In this document: positions 25,701 to 35,200 of the stretch, one piece after another
Numbering within the stretch: position 1 is the stretch's first letter
Layout: every line of letters begins with the position of its first letter
Assembly: GCF_026965555.1 (NCBI RefSeq)
Contig: NZ_CP114040.1
Location: forward strand, 5,704,001 to 5,768,000
Reading direction: 5' to 3'
DNA: 64,000 nucleotides
Origin: Nannocystis punicea
GTDB taxonomy: Bacteria > Myxococcota_A > Polyangia > Nannocystales > Nannocystaceae
Notes under the pieces: model-generated
The model's database searches: none
What the model was told of the DNA's origin: nothing
What the model saw: the letters and a program-made list of their open reading frames with translations, nothing else
Translations under genes and position numbers: made by a program

Positions 25701-27674
25701 CTACGTCCGCCTCCGCCGGCGGAGGCTGAGCGCACCGAGACCGGCGAGCATGCCCCACGCACCGGTGTCGTCGCTGCGACAGCCGCATCCGCCGGTGTCG
25801 CTCGTGCCCGCGGTGCCAGACGCGCTGTCGGACGTGCTCGCGGAGGTTTCTCCGGTGCCCGCGGTCTCGCCGGAGCCGCCGCCCGTGGTGGGTGGGCCCT
25901 CGGTCGCTCCGGTTCCGCCGCCGGAGTTGCCGGAGCCTCCGCTCGTGGTCGGGCCGCTCGCGCTGCTGTCGGAGCCGCTGGTCCCGGTGCTGCCGCCGCT
26001 GCTCGCGTCGGTGGCGCTCGAGTCGCTGGTGGTTCCGCCGCCGGTCGTGCCGTCGGACGCACTCCCGCCGCCGGTCGTGGTCATGCCGCCGGTGGTGTCG
26101 GTGTCTCCTCCCAGGCCGTACTCGGTCATCGCCGCCGCCTCGACGCTCAGCAGGTTGACGCCGGCGCGGTAGCCGAGCGTGACGGTGTTGACGTAGGCGC
26201 CGAAATCCGCCAGCTCCACGGTGACGCTGACCGTGCCGCCTTCGTCCTGGCCGAGGTTGCCGAGGTCCCAGGTGACGACGCCGTTGGCGTACATGCCGTT
26301 GTCGGTCGCCGAGACGAAGGTGACGCCGGGCGGCAGCGTGTCGGTCAGCGTCGCGTCCAGCGCCGTCATCGCCCCCATGTTGGCGTACTCGATGTCGAAC
26401 GTGACCATCGGCGTGTCGACCGTCGGCGGCGCGAGCTTGTTGAGGTCGATCGCCGGCAGGCCCTCGGCGGTCGCGCACGGGGCCTCGAACAGCGAATTGA
26501 GGAACAGCCGCGCCCCCTGGCTCTTGGCGTTGGCCGAGATCGGGACCTTCACGTCGTACTCGTGACCGCCCAGGTAGCTGACCTTGCCCGCGGTCAGGCA
26601 CGCGGCGGAGATCGAGGGGCTGTCCTTGATCTGCGGGCAAATGCCGTCGATGAAGCCGGTCATCCACACGTCGTTGACGCCGATCGGCGTCCCCTTCGCG
26701 GTGATGTACACGATGTCGCCGCCCTTGTAGCTGTCACCGGGCGGCAGGGTGTACGCCGGCTCGCTGCCGCCGACCGACTGGAACGGACCGTCGATCTGCG
26801 CGAACGGAGTATCGCCCTGGTAGTAGTCGTACGTGTTCGGCTGAGCCCCGATCAAGAAGCCCTTGGGGGTGAGGAAGAATCCGTGCGGCGCGAGGTTCTC
26901 GAACGCGTTGACCGCCTGGCACTCGGCGAACAGGTGCGTCGGGTGCTGCAGGAACTCGCGCATCTCGGCGACGACCTCGGGGTTGGCCTGCGCATCGTTG
27001 ACGCCCCAGTGCATCGACATGAACTGGCAGTAGACAGGATCACCGTCTTCGTCGAACAGGTCGCCGTCGCTGTGGTCGTCGATCGTCGGGCCCGCCAGCT
27101 CGAGCGGATCGAGCATGTCGGGGCTGGTGTCGGGCCACAGCGGGTTTCCGGCCGAGTCCGGGATCTTCGCCGCCATCATGTACTTGCGCGCGATCTTCTG
27201 GTTGCCGTCGGCCATCATTGCGATCGTCGGCGCGACGACGAGGAGACGCGCCACGTCGCCGCTGAAGGCCGCGGTCGCCTCGTGTACCGTCGTGTTGACG
27301 TTCTTCGCCTGCCATGCCTCGACGATCGGCATCGCCGCCGCAGCGTCGGCGGCGTCGATCACCCACGGGCCGCCGCGGTAGCCGTGCGCCGGGATCGCCG
27401 TGCCCGTACGGACGTCGGCGCTCGTCGCCGTGAAGTCGATCTCGCTATACCCCTTGCCGACCTTGATCACCCAGCGGACCGGCACGCCCTGCCGGAGGAG
27501 CTCGTACACGAGGCCGTAGGCCTCGAACATGCCGAGGTCCTGGTACGTGGTGTCCATCGGCACGATGAGCGAGCCGGCGGCGAAGTCGTCGGCCGCGGCC
27601 GACGACGGCGCGAGTCCCACGGCTGCGGCCGCGAGGATGAGTGAGAGACGAGTCTTCGTGTTCCGCATGTGCAT
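25701..27674 (-). CDS. Exported surface protein with DUF11-like domain and MYXO-CTERM-like tail
   Basis: 657 residues from the ATG at 27674 (AGAGGA lies upstream). A cleavable signal ends near SSAAADDF. The large N-terminal domain (about 30-420) is unrecognised but begins with a peptidase/flippase-like alpha/beta pattern (GSLIVPMDTTYQDLGMFEAY). A DUF11-like beta sandwich follows (ATLTDTLPPGVTFVSATDNG, about 455-520). A Gly/Ser/Thr linker of about 110 residues leads to GGCGCRSD, a hydrophobic helix and RRRRRT. Tails of this sort are processed and anchor proteins at the myxobacterial surface. Confidence 0.85.
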   Translation of the reverse strand: MHMRNTKTRLSLILAAAAVGLAPSSAAADDFAAGSLIVPMDTTYQDLGMFEAYGLVYELLRQGVPVRWVIKVGKGYSEIDFTATSADVRTGTAIPAHGYRGGPWVIDAADAAAAMPIVEAWQAKNVNTTVHEATAAFSGDVARLLVVAPTIAMMADGNQKIARKYMMAAKIPDSAGNPLWPDTSPDMLDPLELAGPTIDDHSDGDLFDEDGDPVYCQFMSMHWGVNDAQANPEVVAEMREFLQHPTHLFAECQAVNAFENLAPHGFFLTPKGFLIGAQPNTYDYYQGDTPFAQIDGPFQSVGGSEPAYTLPPGDSYKGGDIVYITAKGTPIGVNDVWMTGFIDGICPQIKDSPSISAACLTAGKVSYLGGHEYDVKVPISANAKSQGARLFLNSLFEAPCATAEGLPAIDLNKLAPPTVDTPMVTFDIEYANMGAMTALDATLTDTLPPGVTFVSATDNGMYANGVVTWDLGNLGQDEGGTVSVTVELADFGAYVNTVTLGYRAGVNLLSVEAAAMTEYGLGGDTDTTGGMTTTGGGSASDGTTGGGTTSDSSATDASSGGSTGTSGSDSSASGPTTSGGSGNSGGGTGATEGPPTTGGGSGETAGTGETSASTSDSASGTAGTSDTGGCGCRSDDTGAWGMLAGLGALSLRRRRRT

Positions 27675-28248
27675 GAACGATGATCCTCTGCGATACGAGG
27701 GCGGTCGCGGTCTGCCGATGAGCTCGAGCGCGACTGTGCCGCCGACCGAACTGCGCCTTACCGGCGCCGACGGCGGTGCCCCAGGAGGATCGGGCCGAGC
27801 GACGCGCCGAACCCACGGACATCACGCGCGTCGCGACGACAGGCGCATCCCTGCCCCCATCTTGCCCACAGGTCTCTCCTGCAGACTCCCGAGTCCGGTC
27901 TCGCCGGCGCTGCTGTCCGAAGTCGCTCTGGACTTCCGCGCTCGGTCGCCTGCGCCGGCGGAGGGACGAGCTCGGCGGCGGGATCGAGGATCCGCGCGAG
28001 CTCGATGCCGTGGACGTGGTGCTCAGTCGTTCTGCCGTCACCCACGTCGATGCCAGCACCCCCGCTCGACGTCGACGCCCTCGCAGCGCCCCGGGCGCAC
28101 CCGGGACACCGCGCCGATGAGTCTCGTGGAGGTGCATAGGCACGGCCGCGAACACCTCCGAGAGCGGCTGGCAGGCGCCCAATGCGTCCGCGAGCCGCTC
28201 TGAGGACCTGCGCGAACGCTCTGTCCGAGCACCCTCCTCGCAGGAAGA
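27675..28248. other. Intergenic gap
   Basis: No supported gene, RNA or repeat in about 570 bases between the P450 stop and the start of the MYXO-CTERM-like gene. All frames on both strands are Arg/Ala/Pro-rich noise. Confidence 0.5.
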
Positions 28249-29739
28249 TTACTTGGACCGCTTGAACGTGAGGTTGTCGTGGAGCACGGTCCCCGGGTTG
28301 ACGGGAATTTCCGCCGGCTGCTCGAGCTCGAGTTTGACGAACGAGATCTTGTCCTTCCAGATCTTGCGAAGGAACTCCTTGATGAACTCCACCGTGATGT
28401 ACTCCCCGGCGCAGCGGCGATAGCCGAATCCGAAGGGCGCGTAGCCGGCCGTGTCGCACACCGGATGCGGCTCGCCGTCGACGACCCCGTACACCGCACC
28501 GAAGGCGCTGTTGGTCATCTCGCCCGTACGGCCGTCCTTGAGGTCGAAGGAGGCCTTGGCGAAGGGGCAGCGCGCCAGGCCGATCTTCTTGGCCCGCGCC
28601 TCATCGTTGTCGACGCTCGTCGGCGCAGTCTTGTAGCGATCCGGGTCGAATTCCTCCGGGTGGATCCAGTGCCGGGGATCCATGCTGGTCTGGCGGTGGG
28701 GCGTGGTGATGGTGCTGAACTCGGCGCCGAGCAGCTGGCGGTGTCGATGCAGCGAGGACAGGCTCCCGTCGTTCGGTGAGATCGTCCGGAACAGCTCCAT
28801 CACGAATCGTTCGAGCGGCGGGAACGCGCCGCCGTCGGGCTTGTCCGGCCCGGCCTTCATCGTCTTCTCGAACCAGGCCCGCACTTTCGGATCGCCGTAC
28901 TTCGGCTCCAGCTTGGCGGCGACATTGTAGATCATGTTGCCCCACTGGCTGAGCGCCAGGAAGTTGTGGAAACATTCGAACACGATGTCGATCCGGCGGA
29001 AGTTCTCGCCCAATTCGCCGTTCTTGAGCCAGTAATAGACGAAGGTCCGGTCGGCGTCGGGCTGCGTGCCGTCGATGATCCGCTGCACGCGATCGTCGAG
29101 CCAATCCTTGAGCGCCTGACGCGAGGCACGCGCGCTCATGTAGGCGTCGCGGACGATCTCCAGCGTCGGGAACCAGTAGCCGAGCACGGTATTGAAGCCG
29201 GCGCTGAATTGTCGGACCGCCGCCGGGATCTCGTCGCCCGTGGCGCCGACATGGAGGTCCCAGTAGAGATCGTCGTAGTATTCGAAATATCGGCCCATCA
29301 TCGGCTCGCCGGCGCCGGCGTGGCTGAGGAGCTTGTCGAAGAAGCCCGTGATCTTGCCACGGTACTTGGTCTCCACCAGATCCGGCGTATTCGCCGAGAC
29401 ATAGATCTTCTTGCGCTCGTTGTCGGGCCCGCGGCGCTCGAAGCCCTGAAAGAAGACGCTGAGGCCCTCCTCGTCCGGGTTCGGCTGCCAGCCGTCGTAC
29501 AGCAAGCCCCACAGGTTGACAGGGATCGCCTTCTCCTTGCTGAGCAGCAGATCGATCATGGGCAAGGTGGGCCGCTCGGCGAAGAAGCTGCTGCTGAGCA
29601 GGAACGGCGCCGCGGCGCCGCGGACGTAGTCCGGCGGGAACGAACCCGGCAACAGCCCGACAGGGTATGCGTCCGCCGGCAGCTCCTGCGCTCGCTCGCT
29701 CCCTGACTTCGTGGGTGGTGGCTTCTTGTTCTCGGTCAT
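28249..29739 (-). CDS. Cytochrome P450-like protein with non-canonical I-helix
   Basis: 496 residues from the ATG at 29739, preceded by GAGAGGAGCGAGG. The heme-binding loop is intact: FGFGYRRCAGE, with F436 and axial Cys443. The K-helix ExxR is ELFR (315-318) and a PERF-like PEEFDPDRY follows (361-369). The I-helix region (about 251-272, DIVFECFHNFLALSQWGNM) lacks the AGxDT oxygen-activation motif. In known families that loss occurs in P450s using hydroperoxides (for example CYP74-type enzymes), so a peroxide rearrangement rather than monooxygenation is plausible. No redox partner gene is adjacent. Cytoplasmic, no signal. Confidence 0.82.
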   Translation of the reverse strand: MTENKKPPPTKSGSERAQELPADAYPVGLLPGSFPPDYVRGAAAPFLLSSSFFAERPTLPMIDLLLSKEKAIPVNLWGLLYDGWQPNPDEEGLSVFFQGFERRGPDNERKKIYVSANTPDLVETKYRGKITGFFDKLLSHAGAGEPMMGRYFEYYDDLYWDLHVGATGDEIPAAVRQFSAGFNTVLGYWFPTLEIVRDAYMSARASRQALKDWLDDRVQRIIDGTQPDADRTFVYYWLKNGELGENFRRIDIVFECFHNFLALSQWGNMIYNVAAKLEPKYGDPKVRAWFEKTMKAGPDKPDGGAFPPLERFVMELFRTISPNDGSLSSLHRHRQLLGAEFSTITTPHRQTSMDPRHWIHPEEFDPDRYKTAPTSVDNDEARAKKIGLARCPFAKASFDLKDGRTGEMTNSAFGAVYGVVDGEPHPVCDTAGYAPFGFGYRRCAGEYITVEFIKEFLRKIWKDKISFVKLELEQPAEIPVNPGTVLHDNLTFKRSK

Positions 29740-30559
29740 GCCTCGCTCCTCTCGCTCTGCTCTGGTCTGTGCTGGCCGTGAGCCGCGCCCGGCTCGATCG
29801 TCGCAACTTCGTGGGCGACGAGCCTCGGGTCGAGCGCACGCGTCGGCAGCGTCCAAGGGCCGCCCGCGCGGCGCGGCGATCACACGCGCGTCCGCCGGGC
29901 GACACGGCCCGCCGGCGAGGTGTCGCGCACCCCGTCGACTCCGAATGGGCCCAGTCTGTGACAGTCGCCACGAGCCGGAGCGAGGCGTCCGATCCGTCCA
30001 ATGAATCGGTGAATGCGAAATCGAGCGCCCTCGCTGCGCAGGAGACGCCCCGCGAATGCGCTATTTCGGGCGAGGGCGTGCGGACTGCGGCGTCAAGTCG
30101 TACACGCGCGGCTGTCTGCCTCGCGCCCCCGACAATGCCCTGCGGCGACTTCTTCGGCCTGCATCCACGACCGAGAGTCGATTGCCCATCGAATGTTATG
30201 GCCTGCGGTGGTGGTGTGTGCATTCCGGGGGGGTGGGCCGAGACAGTCGGGTCGAGAAGTAACCGCCGCGCCGCGCCGGCGCTCGCGGACGACCGATCCC
30301 CGCGACGAGCACGTGCTCGCCGATCGAGGCTGTCCCTTCGACCATGTCCCCGAGGTCCTGTCGCACCCGGCCGCGCCGACGGGCCCCTCGCTCGCCGCGG
30401 GGCTGGCCGCGAGACGCGAGCGAGGAGGCGGCTCCCGGCCGGCGCGGCTCGGTGGGTGTCGTCGCCGACATCTCGGACGACAGTCCTCGCCCGCCGGCGC
30501 AGCGCGGTCCCGACGCTTGACGGCGAGGCATGCCTCGCCTAGAGAGGGTGCGCGCTCGC
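29740..30559. other. Long intergenic gap
   Basis: About 820 bases between divergently transcribed P450 and TPR genes, with no supported gene. An imperfect member of the palindrome family (ATGTCCCCGAGGTCCTG) is at about 30344-30360. Both genes must be transcribed from here, but no promoter is clear enough to call. Confidence 0.45.
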
Positions 30560-32809
30560 ATGAACATCTGGAAGTGGATCGACGACCTCGAGCCCGAACT
30601 GCGCGCCGCCGGGCACCAGGAGCTGGCCGAACTGATGCGCGAGCTCCCGCGCGCGGCCGCCTCCGATCGGCACGATCGCGTCGACGCTCTCGCGCCCGTC
30701 GCCCTCGCGCTCGCCCGCGCCGCTCGGCTCCCGTGGGTCGAGGTCTTCGTGCGCCACTGGCACCTGCAGAGCCGCGTCCTCCACCGCGCGCAGGGGGACA
30801 TGGCCCTCGGGGAAGCCGTCGCGCTCGTCGACTTCTCGCACGGCGAGGCCGCCCGCGGCTGTCCGCAGGCCGTATGCACCGTGCAGGATCTCGCCGCCTG
30901 TTACGCCTGGGTCGACGGCCCGGGCTACGCGCCGGAGCGGATCGCAGTCTCGCGCGAGACCCTGAGCCGCATCGACCCGAGCTGGCCGTGCTACGCCTGC
31001 ATCAGCAACGAGCTCGCCGGCGCCCTGCGTGACCAGGACGCCCCTCAGGCCTGCATCGACTTCCTCGACGAGCAACGGCGGGTGATGGCGCCAGATCGCC
31101 GCGAGCTGCTGCCGCAGCGGATCGGCGCGCTCATCCAGCTCGGTCGCGTCGAAGAGGCGCTGGCCGCCTGTCAGGAGGCGATCGCCCACGGCCGTGGCGA
31201 CGACCACGCGCGTCGGGCCCGGCGGATCGACCTCGCCCGGATCTACGCCCGAATGGGCCGGGCCGAGGACGCGATGCGGGAAGTACCTGTCCCTGAGGAC
31301 ATCCTCCCGCTCCCCGCCCTCTACGGGATCTACACCGACGCCCAGGTCCAACTCGTCGCCATCGGCGCGCGACCCAACGACCGCGCCCTCGATCGGCTGC
31401 TCCAGCGCTTCATCACCCGCCTGGAGGCCCAGGGCTCGTTCGACGGGCCGTTTCAGCTCGCAGCCGACGCGGTCGACCTCGCCTGCCGCCGCGGCTCGCC
31501 TGCGGTCGCCCGCCTCCACCTCGCCACCATGGAGCGGCTCGCCACCAAGCTGCGTCGGCCGCTCGACCGGCTCGACCGCCTCGCCCGCGCGCGTCTGTCC
31601 CTCGAGACAGCCGAGAGTCAGCCGGTCGCCGCGCGCCCGTCAGACCCCGAGGACATCCTGCGAGTCCGCGCCGCCGCCAGCGCCGCACGCCCGGGCGACC
31701 GCGTGCTCGCCCGTCGCCACGCCGCCACGCTCTTCGACCTCGGCTTCGCCGGCGAGTCGGCCGCGCTGCTCGAGCGCTTGCTCGCCGAACGGCCCGACCT
31801 GGACGTCGCCCGCTTGCTCGAGAGCGCCTACCTGGCGGCCGGCGAGTCCGACCGCCACCGCGCCCTCGGCGAGCGCCTGCTGGCGGCCGGCGACGACGCT
31901 TCGCGCCGCGTCGGGCGGTGGATCAGCGCCCGGCGTCTCGCCCGCCTCGGCGACCTCGCGGGCAGCAACGAGCACCTCGTCGCGCTCGCCACCGATGCGC
32001 GTGACGCCGTCGCCGCGCGCCTGCTCCACGCCAGAAACGCCCGCGAGCAGCGCGACTGGCCCGTGGTCTTGCGCTTGATCGACGAGGTGCTCGCGCTCGA
32101 CCCCAACCTCGGCGGTGGCGTCCATCACTGCGACCGCATGCTCGCCGCCACCTTGCTCGGTGCGTGGGACAAGGTCCGCGACAGCGCCGCTCGCCTCGGG
32201 ATGACGGTCGCCGGCGACTCTGGCCCGATCGACGAGCGCTGGGAGGTGTGCAAGATCCGCGTCGTTCACCCCGACGGCGAGCTGCAGGATCTGTGGGCCC
32301 GCCGCTCGGGCCCTTGCACCGCGAAGCTCCTCGAGATCTCCTCGCTCCGGTACCCGCAGCGTCATGGCGATCAAGTCGCTTTCGATTCCCTCGGTGTCGG
32401 CGACGAGCCGGGTCCGAACGAAGCCGACCCGCCCGTCATGATCTACGCCGAGCTCGCCACGCTCGCGCGCGGGGGCTACTTCGCGTTTCGCATCGATGGT
32501 GTCCATCCCGGCGAGGCCGCGCTCGCCGGACTGCGCCGCGTCGTCGAGGCTCACCGCGGCGCGCTCCAGGTCCAGAGCGGTTCTCGCTATCGCGTCGTCT
32601 CGCCGGAAGGCAGCGAGCATCCGGGGCTCTGCGCCCATATCGTCTATCCGGCCGACGTCGAACTCGCGCGCGCCGCAGCGGCCCTCGACGCCCATGCCCG
32701 GACCCTGCCCGGTCCGCTCATGTGGCCCGAGCTCGCCGAAGCTGCCGGCGATGACGAGACCTGCGGCCGCCACCTCAGGCTCGTGGGCGCCTGGGGCCTC
32801 GACTCCTGA
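30560..32809 (+). CDS. TPR-like helical repeat protein
   Basis: 749 residues from the ATG at 30560 (MNIWKWIDDLEPELRAAGHQ). Most of the protein is tetratricopeptide-like helix pairs with the A/G spacing of the family (QRIGALIQLGRVEEALAACQ, IDLARIYARMGRAEDAMREV, HAATLFDLGFAGESAALLER). The last 190 residues are a distinct alpha/beta domain starting near EVCKIRVVHPDGELQDLWAR. No signal peptide. Members of this kind act as assembly scaffolds; the partner is unknown. Two members of the window's palindrome family fall inside the coding sequence (31288, 31595). Confidence 0.75.
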   Translation: MNIWKWIDDLEPELRAAGHQELAELMRELPRAAASDRHDRVDALAPVALALARAARLPWVEVFVRHWHLQSRVLHRAQGDMALGEAVALVDFSHGEAARGCPQAVCTVQDLAACYAWVDGPGYAPERIAVSRETLSRIDPSWPCYACISNELAGALRDQDAPQACIDFLDEQRRVMAPDRRELLPQRIGALIQLGRVEEALAACQEAIAHGRGDDHARRARRIDLARIYARMGRAEDAMREVPVPEDILPLPALYGIYTDAQVQLVAIGARPNDRALDRLLQRFITRLEAQGSFDGPFQLAADAVDLACRRGSPAVARLHLATMERLATKLRRPLDRLDRLARARLSLETAESQPVAARPSDPEDILRVRAAASAARPGDRVLARRHAATLFDLGFAGESAALLERLLAERPDLDVARLLESAYLAAGESDRHRALGERLLAAGDDASRRVGRWISARRLARLGDLAGSNEHLVALATDARDAVAARLLHARNAREQRDWPVVLRLIDEVLALDPNLGGGVHHCDRMLAATLLGAWDKVRDSAARLGMTVAGDSGPIDERWEVCKIRVVHPDGELQDLWARRSGPCTAKLLEISSLRYPQRHGDQVAFDSLGVGDEPGPNEADPPVMIYAELATLARGGYFAFRIDGVHPGEAALAGLRRVVEAHRGALQVQSGSRYRVVSPEGSEHPGLCAHIVYPADVELARAAAALDAHARTLPGPLMWPELAEAAGDDETCGRHLRLVGAWGLDS
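31288..31301. repeat. TGTCC-N4-GGACA palindrome inside the TPR gene
   Basis: Perfect arms around CTGA, encoding part of VPVPEDIL. Member of the dispersed palindrome family. Confidence 0.8.
31595..31610. repeat. CTGTC-N6-GACAG palindrome inside the TPR gene
   Basis: Perfect five-base arms around CCTCGA; the same 16 bases recur exactly at 59649-59664 in non-coding DNA. Confidence 0.8.
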
Positions 32810-32863
32810 GCGGCGCGCCGGCCACTCGCTCGCACTCCCCTCCCCCGGCCCATGCCCCCGCGA

Positions 32864-34171
32864 TCACGGGCTGAAGAGCAGCAGCGTGGGCTCGTCGGCG
32901 AGGGCGACCACGAGCTCGACCTGGAAGCTCCCGACGACGTCGGCGGCGGTGACGAGCGGCGGGGCCGCGGTGCCGCTCGGCAGGGTGTAACTCCGCTCGC
33001 ACTGGAACCCACCGGCGTCGTCGCCGAACAGGACGAGGACGGAGTCGGAGGGGGTGGCGGCGACGAGGTCGGGGGCGTCGTCGCCGTCGAAGTCGACGAA
33101 GCTGCCGCCGAGCAGCGGGAGCGAGGTGGAGAAGGCCATGGGCTCGGACCAGGCGGCATTGCCCTGACCGCGCCACGCGAGGACGCTGCCGGCTCCGTCC
33201 TCGATCCGCGTGGCGGCCAGGTGGACGCCGCCCAGGTTCGAGCCGTGGACCCGCGTGACGCCGGGCGGGACGACCAGGGGCGTGTCGAGCATGAAGCCAC
33301 CGTTGCCGTCGCCCCGGGCGACGGTGAGGTCGGTGCCGGCGGGCAGCGGCGCGCCGACGAGGTCGGCGAGGCCGTTGCCGTCGAGGTCGAGGACGGCGGC
33401 GCCGACATCGGTGACGACGTCGACGATGGCCTGGCCCGGCATGAGGCCGCCCATGCCGTCGCCGCGGAAGACGACGAGCTGGCGGGCGGCGCTGTCGACG
33501 GCGAGGACGTCGGAAAAGGCGTCGCCGTCGACCCGGGCGACCGCGAGCGCGCGCATCAGGTTGTCGGTGGCGACCTCGCCGGTGAGGTCGAAGGAGACGT
33601 CGTGGTTGGCGAGGACGACGACCTTGTTGGGAGCGCCGCCGGCGACGACGAGATCGGGCTGAGCGTCGCCGTCGAGGTCGCCGGCGGCCAGGCTGTAGTC
33701 CGCGGTGGGGTCGCCCACCGACGAGATCCCGTAGTAGTAGATCTCGTTGCCGATGATGCTCAGGTGGAAGTTGACGCCGTGCGAGCCGGGCTCGGCGGTG
33801 ATGACGTCGTTGCGCATGTCGCCGTTGACGTCGAGCACTGCGAGGCCGGTCGCGGGCGCCCCCAGCGGGAAGGTGACGACCTCGAGCGGCGGCGCGGGAC
33901 AGGGCGAGAGCGGGGCCGCCGGCAGGACGCACACCCCCTCCTCGCAGGCGTAGCCGCCGTCGCACTCGGCGTCGTCCTGACACTGCGGCGGCTCGCCCGT
34001 GGTCGGCTCGCCGGTGCCCGACGTGGTGGGGCCGGCCGTCGTGGCGGGGGCGGCCGTCGTGCTCTCGCCGCTGCTGGTGTCCTCGGTGTCGCCTGTCGCC
34101 GGCGAGTTGGGGCAACCGAGGGCGGCGACGAGCGTGAGCACGGCCCCGCCGTACCATGACGAGTTTTTCAT
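32864..34171 (-). CDS. FG-GAP/VCBS-repeat lipoprotein
   Basis: 435 residues from the ATG at 34171. Signal MKNSSWYGGAVLTLVAALGC with lipobox Cys20, Thr/Ser/Gly linker, then a Cys-rich knot (CQDDAECDGGYACEEGVC) typical of these lipoproteins, then a beta propeller with calcium loops (LDVNGDMRNDVITAE, GDLDGDAQPDLVVAGG, LDLDGNGLADLVGAP, VDFDGDDAPDLVAATP). A paralogue of the two FG-GAP genes at 22811-25341 but in a separate locus and without overlapping partners. Likely anchored on the outer surface. Confidence 0.88.
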   Translation of the reverse strand: MKNSSWYGGAVLTLVAALGCPNSPATGDTEDTSSGESTTAAPATTAGPTTSGTGEPTTGEPPQCQDDAECDGGYACEEGVCVLPAAPLSPCPAPPLEVVTFPLGAPATGLAVLDVNGDMRNDVITAEPGSHGVNFHLSIIGNEIYYYGISSVGDPTADYSLAAGDLDGDAQPDLVVAGGAPNKVVVLANHDVSFDLTGEVATDNLMRALAVARVDGDAFSDVLAVDSAARQLVVFRGDGMGGLMPGQAIVDVVTDVGAAVLDLDGNGLADLVGAPLPAGTDLTVARGDGNGGFMLDTPLVVPPGVTRVHGSNLGGVHLAATRIEDGAGSVLAWRGQGNAAWSEPMAFSTSLPLLGGSFVDFDGDDAPDLVAATPSDSVLVLFGDDAGGFQCERSYTLPSGTAAPPLVTAADVVGSFQVELVVALADEPTLLLFSP

Positions 34172-34253
34172 CGCGAGAGATTGCCACACGCGCGACGCCG
34201 CGGCCAACGCGGCGCCGCGCTCGTCGAGGGCCGAGGGCGGAGCCTCGCGGCCG

Positions 34254-35015
34254 TCACGGCCTGCACTCGCACTGGACCGAGTAGTGGTCGAACGGGTTGT
34301 TGATGTCCATGTCGATGCAGGGCCCGCCGGGGGCGCCCATGCTGCTGAACGTCTCGACGCACTGCTGTCCCTCCGGACAGGGCCATTCGGACAGGGGGTC
34401 GGCCTTCCGCGGCTTGCAGTTCCACGCGCACTTGCCTTCGTCCCCGCACCACAGCGTCACGCAATCCGTGCTGGGCTGGTCCCAGTCGGTCGGGTCCTGG
34501 GCGCACGTCTCGCCCGGCATCTTGTAGTCGCCGGAGTTCTCCGGCCAGCAGTACCAATCTGTGCCCCAGCCGCCGCGGACGCACAGGAACCCGGGCGAGC
34601 ACTCGTAGGGCGGGAACACGAACGGCCCCGCCGGCGGGGTCGGCTCCTCCTCGTATTCGCACGGGGTGACGCACGTGGGCTCGTCGCCGACGAGCCCGCA
34701 GACGCCGCTCTTGCAGCCCTTCTCCAGCGCCTCGCACGGCTCGCCGAGCTCCCGCTTCGGCTTGCAGGCGCCGGCCCAGCAGTACTCGTCCTCGGTGCAG
34801 TCGGCATGGTCGCCGCACTCCTGACACCAGGTGTCGATGCACTTCAGTCCGGTGGGGCAGTCGCCGTCGCCGGCGCACTTCATCAGCCCCGGGCCGGTCG
34901 TCGGGCCGGTGGCGCTCGCGTCCGAAGTCGGGCCCGTCGAGCCCGTGTTCCCGTCGGTTCCGCCCGAAGAATCACCACAGCCGACGAGGATCGCCACCAG
35001 CAAGAATCTGCGCAT
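34254..35015 (-). CDS. Cys-rich lipoprotein
   Basis: 253 residues from the ATG at 35015. Signal MRRFLLVAILVGC, lipobox Cys13. After a short Thr/Ser/Gly linker comes a chain of disulfide-knot modules with C-x5-C-x6-C spacing (KCAGDGDCPTGLKCIDTWCQ, CTEDEYCWAGACKPKRELG, CKSGVCGLVGDEPTC, CPEGQQCVETF), about 28 cysteines in all. The pattern is common in Nannocystaceae surface lipoproteins; the function is unknown. It is transcribed in the same direction as the FG-GAP gene 82 bases downstream. Confidence 0.82.
   Translation of the reverse strand: MRRFLLVAILVGCGDSSGGTDGNTGSTGPTSDASATGPTTGPGLMKCAGDGDCPTGLKCIDTWCQECGDHADCTEDEYCWAGACKPKRELGEPCEALEKGCKSGVCGLVGDEPTCVTPCEYEEEPTPPAGPFVFPPYECSPGFLCVRGGWGTDWYCWPENSGDYKMPGETCAQDPTDWDQPSTDCVTLWCGDEGKCAWNCKPRKADPLSEWPCPEGQQCVETFSSMGAPGGPCIDMDINNPFDHYSVQCECRP
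34366..34379. repeat. TGTCC-N4-GGACA palindrome inside the Cys-rich lipoprotein gene
   Basis: Arms flank CTCC. On the coding strand it encodes CPEGQQ, a motif common in such proteins, so coding constraint may explain this copy. Confidence 0.65.
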
Positions 35016-35200
35016 GCCGCACGATAGCAAACAACCCGGCGCGCTCGATCTCCTCGTCCGAGCGCAGTTGCCAGCGGTGCAGCGCGAAGGCCGCGGCGAT
35101 CGACTGCGTGCCGGCCTCGGCCATTCCCGGCGAGCTTCGCACGGCGGCCGACCGCCGGCCACCGCGAAGTCGATCAGCATGGTGCAGGGCACGAGCGCGC

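Noticed and set aside
22805..26172. Long forward frames opposite the FG-GAP lipoproteins and the MYXO-CTERM-like gene
   Set aside because: Repeats of VEVGDGE-type sequence mirror the DxDxDG loops of the real reverse-strand genes; no start signal or family match.
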